Positions 52,075-63,530 are shown, counted from the first letter of the stretch. The stretch is DNA of 64,000 nt from Mesocentrotus franciscanus (GCA_037976565.1 CP137680.1:30277694-30341693); one strand, 5' to 3'. Numbers and translations: made by a program. Notes: generated by a model not told the origin, from the sequence alone.

Positions 52075-52175
52075 ACGCGAAGCAGCTGTGGAGATCGACG
52101 GCAGTTTCTTAGTCCGAGTCGTGTATGATGATTTCTTATCTTATGATCTAGTCGGAGCCGCCGTCAAAGTACTCG
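52075..52175 (+). CDS. GUCY1B1: Soluble guanylate cyclase beta-1, coding exon 3 (residues 26-60)
   Basis: Completes Lys26 and encodes REAAVEIDGSFLVRVVYDD and on to Leu59, then the first base of Glu60. It aligns without gaps to the family segment that reads [20 protein letters not shown] in the human protein. Part of the H-NOX heme pocket. The acceptor is TTCTTCCACCAG and the donor is CTCG|GTAAGA. Adding this exon and the next puts the heme ligand at exactly residue 105, which confirms both junctions and the need for one residue before Tyr2. Confidence 0.96.
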
Positions 52176-52555
52176 GTAAGAATATTATAACCACTTGTAG
52201 ATTAGGTCATATCGGGGTTTTTCAGAATAAGAAGTGCCTTAAGTATAATGTTTTCTGTAGATTTAAAAGGCTCTTCTCATTCTCAGCCGCGATATTCGAA
52301 TGTATTTAGTATATAAAAAGCTTATTTTGCGAAGAAAGCAAGAATGTTAACCAGAATAATAAAATTTCAAAACACCAGTATCCTTTCTAATTACTGAATA
52401 TTGTTGAAAGCTACATTCCATTCAGTAACATATCACAATTGTAAGCCAGAATCCCCCAATACATTTGGGAAGGGTTAATATATGTTTAGGGGATTTGAGA
52501 AATCAGGAGATTTAAAATTCGTGATTTTTATAAGCGTCCTTATATACATATATAT

Positions 52556-52589
<34 letters not shown>

Positions 52590-54953
52590 CAGCTCTACGC
52601 CTGATAATTTATTTGTTTGTTTCCCTTTAACAATCATAAATTATCTCGTTTCCCTTCCATATTATGCCCAATTTCTGCTGAGTAATCAATAAACGTTCTG
52701 TTTATTATTTTCCTTCAACTTGCATTAACACTTAAAAGACGTAAACATACTTTTTAATTATGTTCATAACAGCTCTATTGGTTGGCCACTCAAAATAAAT
52801 CAAAATGGTAACATAATATGGGGTTTTCACAAATGAATAACCCGGGGTAAATGTTGTATTCCATTTCATGAGAGCATGCCTTCTGTAATCACACTTGAAC
52901 AGTATCAATTACGAATTATACAATTTTAAAAAGAAACTAAAGATACATATGCCTTGAATGGGTAATGTTATACTCTATTCCCTAAGGAAACAATGATTAT
53001 TTGATTCCCTCATCCCGAGTCACTCCCTCAATCCAAATTCTGTTTTCTTTCTGTTTTACTCTGTACCACTCTCCTTTATCCTTTTTGCTGTCATGTTTGT
53101 GATTTGAGTATTTATTTATACATATTTATACAGGTACAAAAGATCAGAAATAAATCTGTTTTGCATCTTGGACCTGGTATTAAAAGCATAAAATAAAAAG
53201 TAGTAACAATAACAAAGTATAACAAAGTAAAATACAGAATAGATCAAAATAATACAAGAAATGGTAACATAACAATTCAAGGCCTTAACAAAAATGATTA
53301 TAAATATGAATGGTGGCTACATATAACAATATCAAGTAGAAGTTAAAATAACATAAATATAGTCATATAAATTTATGCAAATGTAAGGTTTCAGCTTACA
53401 TATATGAATTATCATTTTATTGTCCAGTACGTATCTGAGTTGAATATAGACGAAAATAGCATAGAAAGGAAAAGACCCAGCTTAGCCAGATAATGATCGC
53501 TGGTGTGAGAGATATTGAAGAGGTCAAGAGATGTCCTAGAGAGATGCTTTCTAATAATCCAAGGAAGAGCTTTTCAATTAAATATCATCGCAAGGGTCGT
53601 GCTGTGCTCAATCAACGATAGTCTCGTGTTTAAAGAAGCATTTTATTGTGCAAAAAAGGGGAACACAGAATAATTCTAATTCATATGTTTTAAAGAACAA
53701 TGCACAGAAGATTACAATAAAAGACTTTTAACATACTACAGTACATTGTACAGTACAGTACATTGAATCATGAAATATAATTTTTTAAAGTATTTTCAAA
53801 CAAATTTGGCAATAATTAGGGTAAGCTTGGTTGAAAACAATCTTTTTAAGTTCAATTCAAGATTATGATATTGCACAACTTATCAAAGGGCCCACATCAA
53901 AAAATATGTGATACTCTTGAATTACGGAGGGGAGGGAGCAGTTGTCACTCAGTAAATTGATAAGGCACAGGGGCACGATTGTACAAATCATTTGCAGATC
54001 TATCTCAAAATATTACACAAAATAACATCATACACGAGAATAAAATTATATATACAATGCAATATAAGTTAATATGCAATTTCGAATCTTGTAACAGATA
54101 AAGCCACTTTAATTCTACAATTTGTGTTAATATATTATAACATTCTTATGTAGGCTTACTTAACAGATGCAAAGTGTTTAAAATCAATTTGCATCTTTGA
54201 AAGGGTATAATAGACCACTCTAAATTTAAATAGTGAGGTTATATGACAAACTAGGTCATCGTTACAATAACAATAACAATAGTTTCCATTAGTCAAAGAC
54301 GGATCTGGATTTAGTCTTAAAACAAACGAAGTGCAAATGAAATGACAATGACCGCTGTAACGATCCGACGCTCCAAAAGAAAGCCCTTTAATAGCTGCTG
54401 CTGTCATAACAATAACAAGAATTTGAGACTCGGAGCTTAGACTAAGTTACCTTGCAGGAGACGTTGGCCTGACCGTCATCCTCCAACTAGATGAATTCTC
54501 TATGATGCCCTCCTCACACTAACCAAGGCTGATCACTGTTCTAATGTCCCACTTCTTCATGGTGGTTGACATATGAACATAGCAAATCAATATGGCTCGC
54601 TGACCATTTATCTTACTGCTCTACAGAATATAATGCCGACGGATGAAGAAGACCGATGATTCCTTATTTTGTGAAAAATAATCCGACGGAGGCGCTTTTA
54701 TTATTGCTCGGTTGGTTGGTTGGTTTATTATACATTCGATAATGATATATATTCTTTTAATCCCGCTTTATGCTGCAAGCTGTTTTTCAATGATTCCTAC
54801 ATACTTGCTGGAAAAAATGTTATACTATGAGAAAGAGTTTAAAGAAAAAACAAATAAGACATGTGTTATACATAAATTAATATTTCTAATACTCTTCTCC
54901 CTTTCTCTCTCTCCTTGTCTCATTTCTATTTTTTCCTTTTATTTTGTCTTCAG
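52176..54953 (+). other. Intron 3 of GUCY1B1
   Basis: Between GTAAGA and TTTTGTCTTCAG. It holds an (AT)n run at 52556-52590, short CAATAA repeats near 53190-53230 and 54265-54285, and a CT-rich stretch leading to the acceptor. No other element is recognised. Confidence 0.9.
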
Positions 54954-55929
54954 AAATAAGTGCCAATGATCTGTTGGAGGCATTTGGTCGGATGTTCTTT
55001 GAATTTTGCGTCGAGTCTGGCTACGACAACATCTTGAACGTCCTTGGCTCAACCACACGTCACTTCTTGCAGAACTTAGATGCTCTCCATGATCATCTTG
55101 CCTCAATCTACCCAGGAATGCGAGCACCTTCATTCAGGTGCAGTACACGAGACAGTGATGGTGCTCTTGTTCTTCACTACTACTCCGAGCGACCAGGGCT
55201 GGAGCATATCGTCATCGGGTTGGTACGCAGTGTCGCAAAGACCCTCCATGGCTCTGAAGTCCATGTTGAGATCATCAAGAACAAAGGTGAAGACTGTGAT
55301 CATGTTCAGTTTGCCATCATCGAGAAGAAGCAGACAGAGAAGATTGAGAAGCAGGCGCAACAGAGCTTACTGGCTTTCTCCAAGGAACCCAAAATCAGTC
55401 CATCAACATTGTGCAGGATCTTGCCCTTCCACATCATGTTCAATGCTGAATTAAACGTAGAGCAAGCAGGTAACTCCATTCAAAGGATTGTACCTAACAT
55501 CAATAATCCTAACTGCAAAATGACGGACTTATTTCACATCGTGCGCCCTCACATGGAGTTCACCTTCAAGTCTATCCTCAGTCATGCCAACACCATTTAC
55601 GTCCTGAAGACCAACCCTGGTGTCGTCAATCCTGGCAACCCCCGTAACGGCTCCATCCCAGCCCTCAAGCTCAAAGGACAGATGCTTCACGTACCCGAGT
55701 CTGATGTTCTACTATATCTGTGTTCACCACACGTCATCAACCTTGATGAGCTGAGGCAACGTGAACTGTACCTGAGTGATATCCCATTGCATGATGCTAC
55801 GAGGGACCTGGTATTGATCTCAGAGAGGTTTGACGAGGAGTACAAACTAACCCAGAAGCTAGAGATCCTGACAGACAAGCTACAACAGACCTACCGTGAG
55901 ATCGAGAATGAAAAGAAGAAAACTGACAG
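54954..55929 (+). CDS. GUCY1B1: Soluble guanylate cyclase beta-1, large coding exon 4 (residues 60-385)
   Basis: A 976-base exon carrying most of the regulatory half. It completes the H-NOX domain (to about 185) with Cys78, proximal heme ligand His105 in NLDALHDHL, Pro118, Cys122 and the heme-propionate motif Y135-x-S137-x-R139 (HYYSER). A variable linker follows (about 186-205), then the H-NOX-associated PAS-like domain (about 207-340, from ISPSTLCRILPFHI to LSDIPLHDATRDL) and the start of the signalling coiled coil (about 345-385, EEYKLTQKLEILTDKLQ). NO binding to the ferrous heme breaks the His105 bond and activates the cyclase. The donor is GACAG|GTATAAG; Arg385 is split. The frame stays open for 136 bases past the donor, but that tail is not family-like. 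Confidence 0.98.
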
Positions 55930-56362
55930 GTATAAGCACAAAATAGTAATCACTGGACCCATTCAGGAGCCTTTTGGAAACTACAATAATGCATGCATTA
56001 TCCGTTTTGATTTTTTTCTTCTGAATATAATGTCCCACATTATAAACAGTCCCTGTAGAAAGTAAAGTAAAATTTCAGTGTGCTAGAATTGTATATATAT
56101 AGCATCATATAATTAATCACAGCCCCCTATATCTCAAAAAATAAAAACATAGGAATCAAAGCATAAACGTCAAACAAATGTGAAGAGAATTACAAAACAG
56201 TTGATTTACCATCGTTTTTAAAAAAAAGTGCATGCCCGCCTGTTTGTTTCACATTATGTAACAGAGCGCTGCAAGATGAAGATTTCCACATTTTGTTTTC
56301 GATTAAACCCCGCGCAACCTCTTCAACTTACCTCTCATTGTTCTATCACTCATCCTCTCTAG

Positions 56363-56588
56363 GCTCCTCTATTCCATCCTCCCTCCATCCGTTGCTAACG
56401 AGTTACGTCATCATCGACCTGTTCCCGCCAAAAAGTTTGAGTGTGTGACTTTGATGTTCAGTGGGATCTTTGGGTTTGGAGACTTCTGTCGGCGCTACTC
56501 ACACGACGCTATGAAGATCGTTAGCCTTCTCAACAGTGTTTACACCAAGTTCGACGTCCTTATGGAAAATAACCCAGACGTATACAAG
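56363..56588 (+). CDS. GUCY1B1: Soluble guanylate cyclase beta-1, coding exon 5 (residues 385-460)
   Basis: Finishes the coiled coil ([20 protein letters not shown]) and begins the class III nucleotide cyclase domain (from about 410). The motif [14 protein letters not shown] has Gly where the alpha partner carries a metal-binding Asp (FSDI), the hallmark of a beta subunit that needs an alpha subunit to complete the active site. The acceptor is CATCCTCTCTAG and the donor TACAAG|GTTACC. The intron before it is only 433 bases. Confidence 0.97.
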
Positions 56589-57466
56589 GTTACCATTATA
56601 TGCAATATACAGACGAATGATATGTCTACTCTTTTAAGCCTACTACACACAGAAAAAAAATATATCTACATTTTTTCTGTCACTATTGTCTAAAACCACT
56701 ATTGTACAGTAAATATGTTCCATGGTATATTTTTATAAGGAATGGTAAGTTACACTTCTACTATAGATAACGTATCTCATATTAAAATTGTAGACTAGAA
56801 TTGTAGTATAGTACACGGCGTGTCAATAAACAAAAACATATTTTATTGAGACTTCATAACGCACATACAATGAAACTGATATACACTTTATAAAAACGGT
56901 TATAAAAAATGTTAATTTAAAGAGTTAATTAACAAGGCCGGAAAGATTTAATTGTGTGCAATATTTTTTGGAATACAGTGACTAACTTGTTTTCCGTATG
57001 GGAAATATTAGCGGTACGACTTACTAGTTCCTTTTTATTTTAAATTTACGATTTAGTAAAAATGCCAGCAAATGTGTTTAAGTGGGAGATGTTTAAAAAG
57101 GAATGATTTCACAGTTGTGACCATTATGATTGGAACACTATACACCACACCGTGTCCAATATCTGGCTATATCAAGGTATACTTACTTTGATAATGGTTC
57201 AGGGGCAAGATGGTATTCGGGAAGAAAAAAACAGAAGCAGTTATTTAAGGTAGGGTACGACTCTGAGTATACAGTAGTAGTAGTAGTAGTAGTAGTAGTA
57301 GTCAAGTTAGTAATCGTAGTAGTAGTGGTAGTAGTAGCAGTAGTAGTAGCAGCAGTATTAGTAGTAGAGTTTGTTGCAGTTGGGTGTTGTAGTTGTATGC
57401 GTACTTTTATTATTGTTATATTTCATAACCGTTGTATATCAAACTATTTCCCTCTGACTTATTTAG
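56589..57466 (+). other. Intron 5 of GUCY1B1
   Basis: 878 bases with a (GTA)n microsatellite at about 57273-57365 and no recognised gene. The donor GTTACC is weaker than the others in this gene, but the protein alignment fixes it. Confidence 0.9.
57273..57365. repeat. (GTA)n microsatellite
   Basis: TAG/GTA triplets with GTG and GCA variants. The Val-rich open frame is a translation of the repeat. Confidence 0.9.
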
Positions 57467-57607
57467 GTAGAGACAGTGGGTGATAAATACATGGCAGTGA
57501 GTGGCCTACCCGTACCGTGTGCTGATCATGCTAAATGTATCGCTAAGATGGCTCTTGAGATGAAAGAACTCTCTGCAGATGTCATCATGGAGGGTGACCC
57601 TATAGTG
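57467..57607 (+). CDS. GUCY1B1: Soluble guanylate cyclase beta-1, coding exon 6 (residues 461-507)
   Basis: Encodes VETVGDKYMAVSGLPVPCAD and continues to GDPIV. Glu462 in VETVGDKY corresponds to human Glu473, which helps recognise the guanine base. Phase 0 at both ends: acceptor CTTATTTAG and donor GTG|GTAGGT. Length and sequence match the family (VETVGDKYMTVSGLPEPC in human) without gaps in the catalytic segment. Confidence 0.97.
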
Positions 57608-58737
57608 GTAGGTTTCATTAACATACAAGAGACTGGTTTGCATCAAAACTTACGATTGGTTGCTAGTTATACCACTTTACCGAATTAGAAATATAGAGGT
57701 TTCCATTGTAAACGGATTAAGGATTGATCTCAAGTTCTATACTGGCTCTATTTCCAACGTAATATAGGCACTAGGGCTTCTACCTTTGTAGTTCTATTGG
57801 TTTGTATAACTCAAGTAACAATTATACATAAATAGGTTAGATTTATATTTAAAAAATCATTATAGATAATGGTGGCTTCTTTTATGGCGCTCATGTCCGA
57901 CAACGCCATGACGCTCCTAGCACTCCAAAAAGAATTATTTGTATAATTTGTCTTGTTTACATACATAAGATTAAAAGGCCGTAATATATTTCCCCTTCTT
58001 TATGAAGCTTATTACTCGTCCATTGTAGTTAGCAGTTATACGTAGGTCATTTAGATGATACGTAGGGTATGTCTTTTTTTTAAACAGGATCAATTCCTTG
58101 TTATGCATATGTCAATGTGTAATGGATTTCCCTCACATTCTCTTGAATTAATGTTATCATGAAATCTTCAGAAGATTCATGAGATAATACGCACAAAGGA
58201 TCGAATCTAACTTAATAGTTCTTGCAATGCTTTAGGGTTAATGCACTTCCTTTATCTCTATAAAAAAAAATTAAAAATCTGGAATGTTTGGGGATGGGGT
58301 TGATTATGATAGCCTCAGGAAATTTCAGTCATAGCCATATAGATTTCTCTTTTGTGAATTTATTCTATTGATATACTGCTTCAACCTTCTCGTCTATTCC
58401 AATATCAAACCCTACCAACCATACAGTTTATTCTTGGATGAAATATACCGAGTGGTCAAAGGTATTTGGCATCGGGACAGATGGAATTAAATTATGGGTT
58501 CATCTAACGAAATTAGTTTTGCTTGAATAGAAAGTTTCTTCAATGGCTATAATCTGGAAGATCACATACTAAAACAAGCTTCCTTCTCCCTATGATCCCA
58601 TTAATTCTCTTTATTCTTTCATCCTGTTTGTATTTACAGTTCAGTTGAACATAATACATTTCGTGGTTAAATTGGACGATATGTCTCAGTGGCGGATCCA
58701 GGGGGGCACAGGGGGCACGTGACCCCCCGGCCAAAAA

Positions 58738-58975
58738 TAAGAAAAGGAGAAAAAGGAGGGGGAAAGAAAAAGGAGAGGAAAAAGAAGAAGAAAAAAAAGG
58801 AAGAGAGAAAGAAGAAGAAAAGAGGGAGGAAAGAAAAGGGGAGAGGAGAAAAAGGAGGGGAAAGGGGAAGAGAGAGGAGAGAAAAGGCGGAAAAAGAAAA
58901 AAGGCGGAAAGACGGAGGAGAGAAAAGGGGGAAAAGGAGAATAATGAGAAGGGAAAAGAAAGAAAGGGGATGATA
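58738..58975. repeat. Polypurine tract (about 240 bp)
   Basis: Almost pure A/G on the + strand (GGAGAAAAAGGAGGGG types). Both strands give Lys/Glu/Arg- or Ser/Phe/Leu-rich frames that are composition artefacts. Such tracts can adopt triplex structures, though nothing here shows that this one does. Confidence 0.9.
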
Positions 58976-59399
58976 TTATAAGAAGGTGTTTTTTTTACCG
59001 GGTAAGGGGCGGGGGAGGGGGGGGCATGCAATTTTAAGTCGAACATCACTAATACCAAAGATTTTATCTCCTTTATAACTTACTAACTTAATAACTAACT
59101 TTCTAACTTATAACTTAGTCTGGAATTAATTTTCCGATATACCTATTCTAGGTGCTCTTTCAGCATGCAGATTGTCCAAGCCATTAATCATGCCACAGTT
59201 GCTGGTTTCATTGTCATATTATTTTCTGTCATCCCTGTGGCCGCGAAGAGCCTACCACAAAGTTTCTATCCGTTTCGCAAGCACTTTTTTCCATCGCCTA
59301 CATGACAATGCTTATTGCTTCCAGTTTGCAAAAGATCCCAGTGGCGGATCTACGGGGGGGATAGGGAGGGGTTAGGGGCTTTAACCCCCCCCCCCTCCC

Positions 59400-60165
59400 C
59401 CTTCCACCATCGTGTGTCCAGACCCACACAGTATCCGCATCGTCATCGGGTCAAACCACCCTCAAACTGTTACTTGATTTAAAAAGACGTTATCATGCAC
59501 TGCTTTTTATGGTCTCCATTGTGTTAGTAGATGCCAGGAAAACATCACTTACGAAGGTTCAAAATAGCAACAACAAAAAATCGCCTCGCCGCTACCCGGC
59601 TCGGACTTCGCGGCTCGTGGACGATGTTCCGCATCGTCATTGGGTCAACCCCTTAAACTGTTACTTAAGTGATTTAAAAAGACGTTATCATGCACTGCTT
59701 TTTATGGTCTCCATTGTGTTATTATATAGATGCCAGGAAAACATCACTTACGGGGGTTCAAAATAGCAACAACAAAAAAACGCCTCGCCGCTACGCGGCT
59801 CGGACTTCGAGGCTCGTGGACGATGCTCGTCATTGGGTCGAACCCCCCTCAAACTGTTACTTGATTTAAAAAGACGTTATCATGAACTACTGTTTATGGT
59901 CTCCATTGTGTTAGTAGATGCCAGGAAAATATCACTTACGGGGGTTCAAAATAGCCCCCAAAATCGCCTCGCCGCTACGCGGCTCGGACTTCGCGGCTCG
60001 TGGACGATGCTCCGCATCGTCATTGGGTCGAACCCCCCTTAAACTGTTACTTGATTTAAAAAGACGTTATCATGCACTGCTTTTTATGGTCTCCATTGTG
60101 TTGGTATATAGATGCCAGGAAAACATCACTTACGGGCGTTCAAAATAGCACCCCCTCCCAGACCC
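59400..60165. repeat. About 192-bp tandem repeats, 4 copies
   Basis: AAAAAGACGTTATCATG recurs with its GACGT at 59486, 59681, 59873 and 60063 (spacing 195, 192, 190). Each unit ends in a CpG-rich part, CGCCTCGCCGCTACGCGGCT, that stands out against the AT-rich intron. The frames repeated at this spacing are repeat translations. The array forms the interior of the inverted-repeat element. Confidence 0.95.
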
Positions 60166-60735
60166 ACCCCCGCTGGGTCGCTCCGCTCCCTCGCCGCTGA
60201 CGCCTCGCTCGCTCGTTTTTCATATATTTCACCCCATGCGATTTTGTGCCCCCGGTAAAAAATTCCTGGATCCGCCACTGTGTCTTTTGTTGTGGACAGT
60301 GGGGTTCCACGTACCACTCTATCTACCCCTGACGAAGAAAAAAAAAAACGAAATGTGAGAAATAAAGGATATTTACAAGAACGTTAGGCCTACCATGCTT
60401 AATGTAATTTATTTTGCGTCCATTATTCCCCTAAAAAAAACCTTTTTGCGCGTGCGCACATTTAACATATTTATGAATAGTTATGGAGATTCGTAACATT
60501 GTTTTCGCAAGATCAACTTGTCATTAATGAATCAATATCCTTTCTACACCTGATCTAGACATCACTGGAAATTACATGGGAGTGGTAGTAATAGGGGTGG
60601 TATAACATTGTTTGCCAGGGTAATACTGTGCTTTCATAAATCAATAAATCAGTCAATCTATCTATCAATCAATATATCTATCTATCTATCTGTCTATCTA
60701 ATATATCTATCTATGCCCATTTTCTCCCAGATCAG

Positions 60736-60825
60736 ATCGCTATTGGTTATCTACATTGGAATGGTGACAGGTTTTGTAGAGCATCCTATATGCCATGGTA
60801 ACACTATCAATGCTCTCAGAATCTA
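60736..60825 (+). pseudogene. Decayed duplicate of GUCY1B1 coding exon 7
   Basis: Lies about 140 bases upstream of the real exon. After CAG it reads ATCGCTATTGGT..TCTACATTGGAATGGTGACAGG, then a diverged middle and TGGTAACACTATCAA, which tracks the real exon (ATCACTATTGGTGTCTACAG.., GGTAACACTGTAAAC) with many substitutions and at least one indel. One frame gives VIYIGMVTGFVEHP..HGNTIN, against [22 protein letters not shown] in the gene. The catalytic [10 protein letters not shown] segment is broken and no usable donor matches, so it is a relic of tandem exon duplication. Confidence 0.75.
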
Positions 60826-60871
60826 ACCCTTTAATCACTCAATCAATGTCCTCTCTGTCCTTTCTGATTAG

Positions 60872-61026
60872 ATCACTATTGGTGTCTACAGTGGAGAGGT
60901 TGTGACAGGAGTGGTCGGACAACGTATGCCGAGGTACTGTCTGTTTGGTAACACTGTAAACCTCACCTCCAGGACAGAGACTACTGGCATCACGGGCAAG
61001 ATCAACATCGCCGATACTGCTTACGA
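60872..61026 (+). CDS. GUCY1B1: Soluble guanylate cyclase beta-1, coding exon 7 (residues 508-559)
   Basis: Encodes the catalytic core [20 protein letters not shown] followed by [19 protein letters not shown]. Cys530, Asn537 and Arg541 correspond to human Cys541 (guanine contact), Asn548 and Arg552 (transition-state and phosphate contacts). All are conserved, so the encoded subunit should support catalysis with an alpha partner. The acceptor is TTTCTGATTAG and the donor GCTTACGA|GTGAGT; Glu559 is split. Confidence 0.98.
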
Positions 61027-61477
61027 GTGAGTCTTGATAGCATTAGAACTTATTCACTGGTTTGTAGACAAAACCACAAAGTAGCCGATATTTGTGTAAA
61101 ATGCTTGACGCATAGAGTTTTGCCCACCATAATGATGATGATAACATATTCTCACTAAAACCTGATCATTGACAAGAACAGGGCTTTTTCAGGCCAAATG
61201 GTCTTTGTTTTCAGTTTTACATGTGAAGATACAAAATCAGATTTACAGACCGAATTTTGAGCCACAAATTGTCGATATTTGTGGTGAGTGGTCGAAAGTG
61301 TTATTTTCACCATAATGATGATGGCAATGTTATTTTAATTTGATAATTGATCCTTAATAACAGTTTCTTTGGCGAAGCATGTATTCAATCTTTTTGCCGT
61401 TAGGACGATATTTTCCCTTAGATAACACATTTTCTTATAATAATGACCATGATGTTCATGATATTGTTGTTTTTTAG
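61027..61477 (+). other. Intron 7 of GUCY1B1
   Basis: 451 bases between GTGAGT and TGTTTTTTAG. AT-rich, with no recognised element. Confidence 0.95.
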
Positions 61478-61616
61478 GTGTCTGATGGAGCCACAGAATG
61501 AGGACCCAACTTTCCAGTTTGATTTCCGAGGTCTAATCAACATGAAGGGCAAGCCTAAACCCTGTCCATGCTATCTGCTCTCAAGGAAACCAGCTGCTGC
61601 TGAAGCTGAACAATAA
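61478..61616 (+). CDS. GUCY1B1: Soluble guanylate cyclase beta-1, last coding exon (residues 559-604)
   Basis: Completes Glu559, then CLMEPQNEDPTFQFDFRGL, MKGK and LLSRKPAAAEAEQ before TAA at 61614-61616. It matches the family end ([24 protein letters not shown]..FLSRK). The total is 604 residues if one Met precedes Tyr2, against 619 in human. The difference lies in a slightly shorter linker and a short C-terminal tail lacking the acidic end. There is no CAAX box, so it is beta-1 rather than beta-2. The stop codon overlaps an AATAAA hexamer (61612-61617). Confidence 0.97.
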
Positions 61617-61840
61617 ACATGCAGCCTACTAGCTCAAGTCAAAACATTAACCGTTGAATCTATCATTTTGCTCAGGAGCCAGTGTAGGCCTACGGTTTGA
61701 AGTGGTCCACGCAGTAGGCCTACCATCAAATTACCTTTTTAAACCTGAAACATAAACACGCAGCCTCGAGTCAAGACAGTAACTGATGGATCTATCATTC
61801 TGACCTGGTCCACGCAGTACCATCAACTTAAAAGGTTACA
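61611..61840. repeat. Diverged direct repeat at the stop codon
   Basis: AATAAACATGCAGCCT..AGCTCAAGTCAAAAC..GAATCTATCATTTTG at 61612 is echoed by CATAAACACGCAGCCT..CGAGTCAAGACAG..GGATCTATCATTCTG at 61750. GTGGTCCACGCAGTA..CCATCAA near 61701 is echoed by CTGGTCCACGCAGTACCATCAA near 61805. So about 115-135 bases are duplicated just after the coding region. Confidence 0.8.
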
Positions 61841-63530
61841 TACTATTACCCTACGGCGTTTTAACTAAATATCCAGAAATGTTCAACATTATTGCAGTGA
61901 CTCCGATAAAATTAACAGGCGGTTATTCAAATGAAACGATTATACGAGGCAAACTTAAGATAGGCCAATATAATTTTGTAAAATGAAAGAAAAATATCCA
62001 TGGTTGTTGTATTCTAAAAAAATCAAATGCATCTATCATTAACTTGATAACATTGATTAGATTTAAAATAGTGCTGGGTAATTATTGAAACGCATCATTT
62101 TTTTCTCTCTTCAATAATGCATAATTGATTACTGTCCTCATATTAGATTAATCAAAAATTCAGAACAAATAAACGGTTCTTCGTCTCCTGAAGATATGAT
62201 TTGTTGTTCTTTCTGAAAACTGTGAATGCCTTTTCAAACAAAATTAGAGGTAGGGGTTTATCGTTGATAAAGGGGGAACTTTCCGGAAACATAAGGACAG
62301 TTTTAAATTTAAATATTGGGGAACGATCTTTCGAAAAACATTGGCACCCACTAGCCTTCTTGAGGCGTTTCTTCAAACTATCCTAATTTAAATTTCTGGA
62401 TCATCTGATAGAAACGCATGTTAGCGAATTTACAATCGTTTCAATAGGATGTTCACAAACTTTGACTTATGACGGTTTCGAGAAAGTAGCTCATGCATGG
62501 ATCGTTTATTTCTGATCTTCCCATGTAATATGTCTGTGATAGGATTTTTACAAATGTATATCAATCAGATTATGTCTGATGACCCACATTTACTGTGAGA
62601 CGTGTCGATTTTGAACCATGTCTCTAATTGTCTCTTTGTATATACATGTACATGTAGGCGAAGACAGAGTTATACCACTATAGACCAACAAACATCACAA
62701 ACAAATCCCCCTTTTACAAATAATATGTGTGATAATTATGTTGTAAACATAGATTTAAGCTTGATAGGAAGCGAGTATTTGTATCTTCCGAAGAGTTTGG
62801 GATTAGTGTGTTTCATATATTTGTACAATATTGTAAATAGAGATAAAGATATGATATTAACAAGAATTGACCAACGTGTATACTATGTATTTGGGCTGAC
62901 TGATAGAAAGTTCTGATGTGTTCAATGCAGGAATTGTATTATATTCGAGTGTTTCAAGCAATATCAAAAAGATTTAGAAGAGAAATAGTCTTATTATTAT
63001 TCAATAATCAGATGCACAGACAACTTTAGCTGATAACATATAAAACATATAATATTTATTAACGAAGAATAATACTGTAAATATTATTTTTTAATAAAAA
63101 TTATATTCGGAGAAAGTGTGACATTTTCATTATATCTACCATATAATGTACTTCTTTGTTCTGTTTGAACTCCTTGCTTATGATTTATGATGATATGTGG
63201 CCATACTAACAGGGGGAAATCTAATTATAAATAGGTATTACAAGAAATATCAACAAGGAAATAAAAGAAATAAGTTTACAGGATCACGTTTAGCACATTC
63301 TACTTTACGCAGATGAGGAAAAGACAGTAAATACTAAAGGACGAGTTAGCGTAGTATGAGAGGTGAACAACATTTTGTTTAAGCATATTTTACAAATTTG
63401 AGAATTAAAATATTGGAAAGCATATGACAGCTCTGTAGTTGTTGTTTGTTATAGGCGAATTTGTTATAAGGATTACACCCTGTAAAAGAAGAAAAAAATG
63501 TGAATAAAGTTAAATTAAAATTTAGCAAAA
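61617..63530 (+). other. 3' flank, probable 3' UTR
   Basis: AT-rich sequence with AATAAA hexamers at 62168, 63093 and 63503 that could serve as polyadenylation signals. The one overlapping the stop codon is too early for a normal UTR. Which is used cannot be told from the sequence. A diverged direct repeat occupies 61611-61840. Confidence 0.5.

Larger units (their letters stand above)
58687..60280. mobile_element. Composite DNA transposon with CAGTGGCGGATCCAGG ends
   Basis: Left end CAGTGGCGGATCCAGG and right end CCTGGATCCGCCACTG are perfect inverted repeats, flanked by a 5-bp direct duplication TGTCT (58682-58686 and 60281-60285). A second left-type end, CAGTGGCGGATCTACGGGGGG (first 20 bases shared in type), sits inside at 59340, so a related copy is nested or an end is duplicated. 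The ends are hAT-like to my eye, but 5-bp duplications are not the hAT norm of 8. No transposase was recognised. Confidence 0.8.
57608..60871 (+). other. Intron 6 of GUCY1B1 (3.3 kb)
   Basis: About half of it is the inverted-repeat element at 58687-60280. The last 140 bases before the acceptor hold a decayed copy of the following exon. A TATC microsatellite lies at about 60655-60715. Confidence 0.9.

Noticed and set aside
56817..57165. Possible mariner-like pair ACACGGCGTGTC and CACACCGTGTCC
   Set aside because: The match is short and imperfect and no TA duplication is evident.
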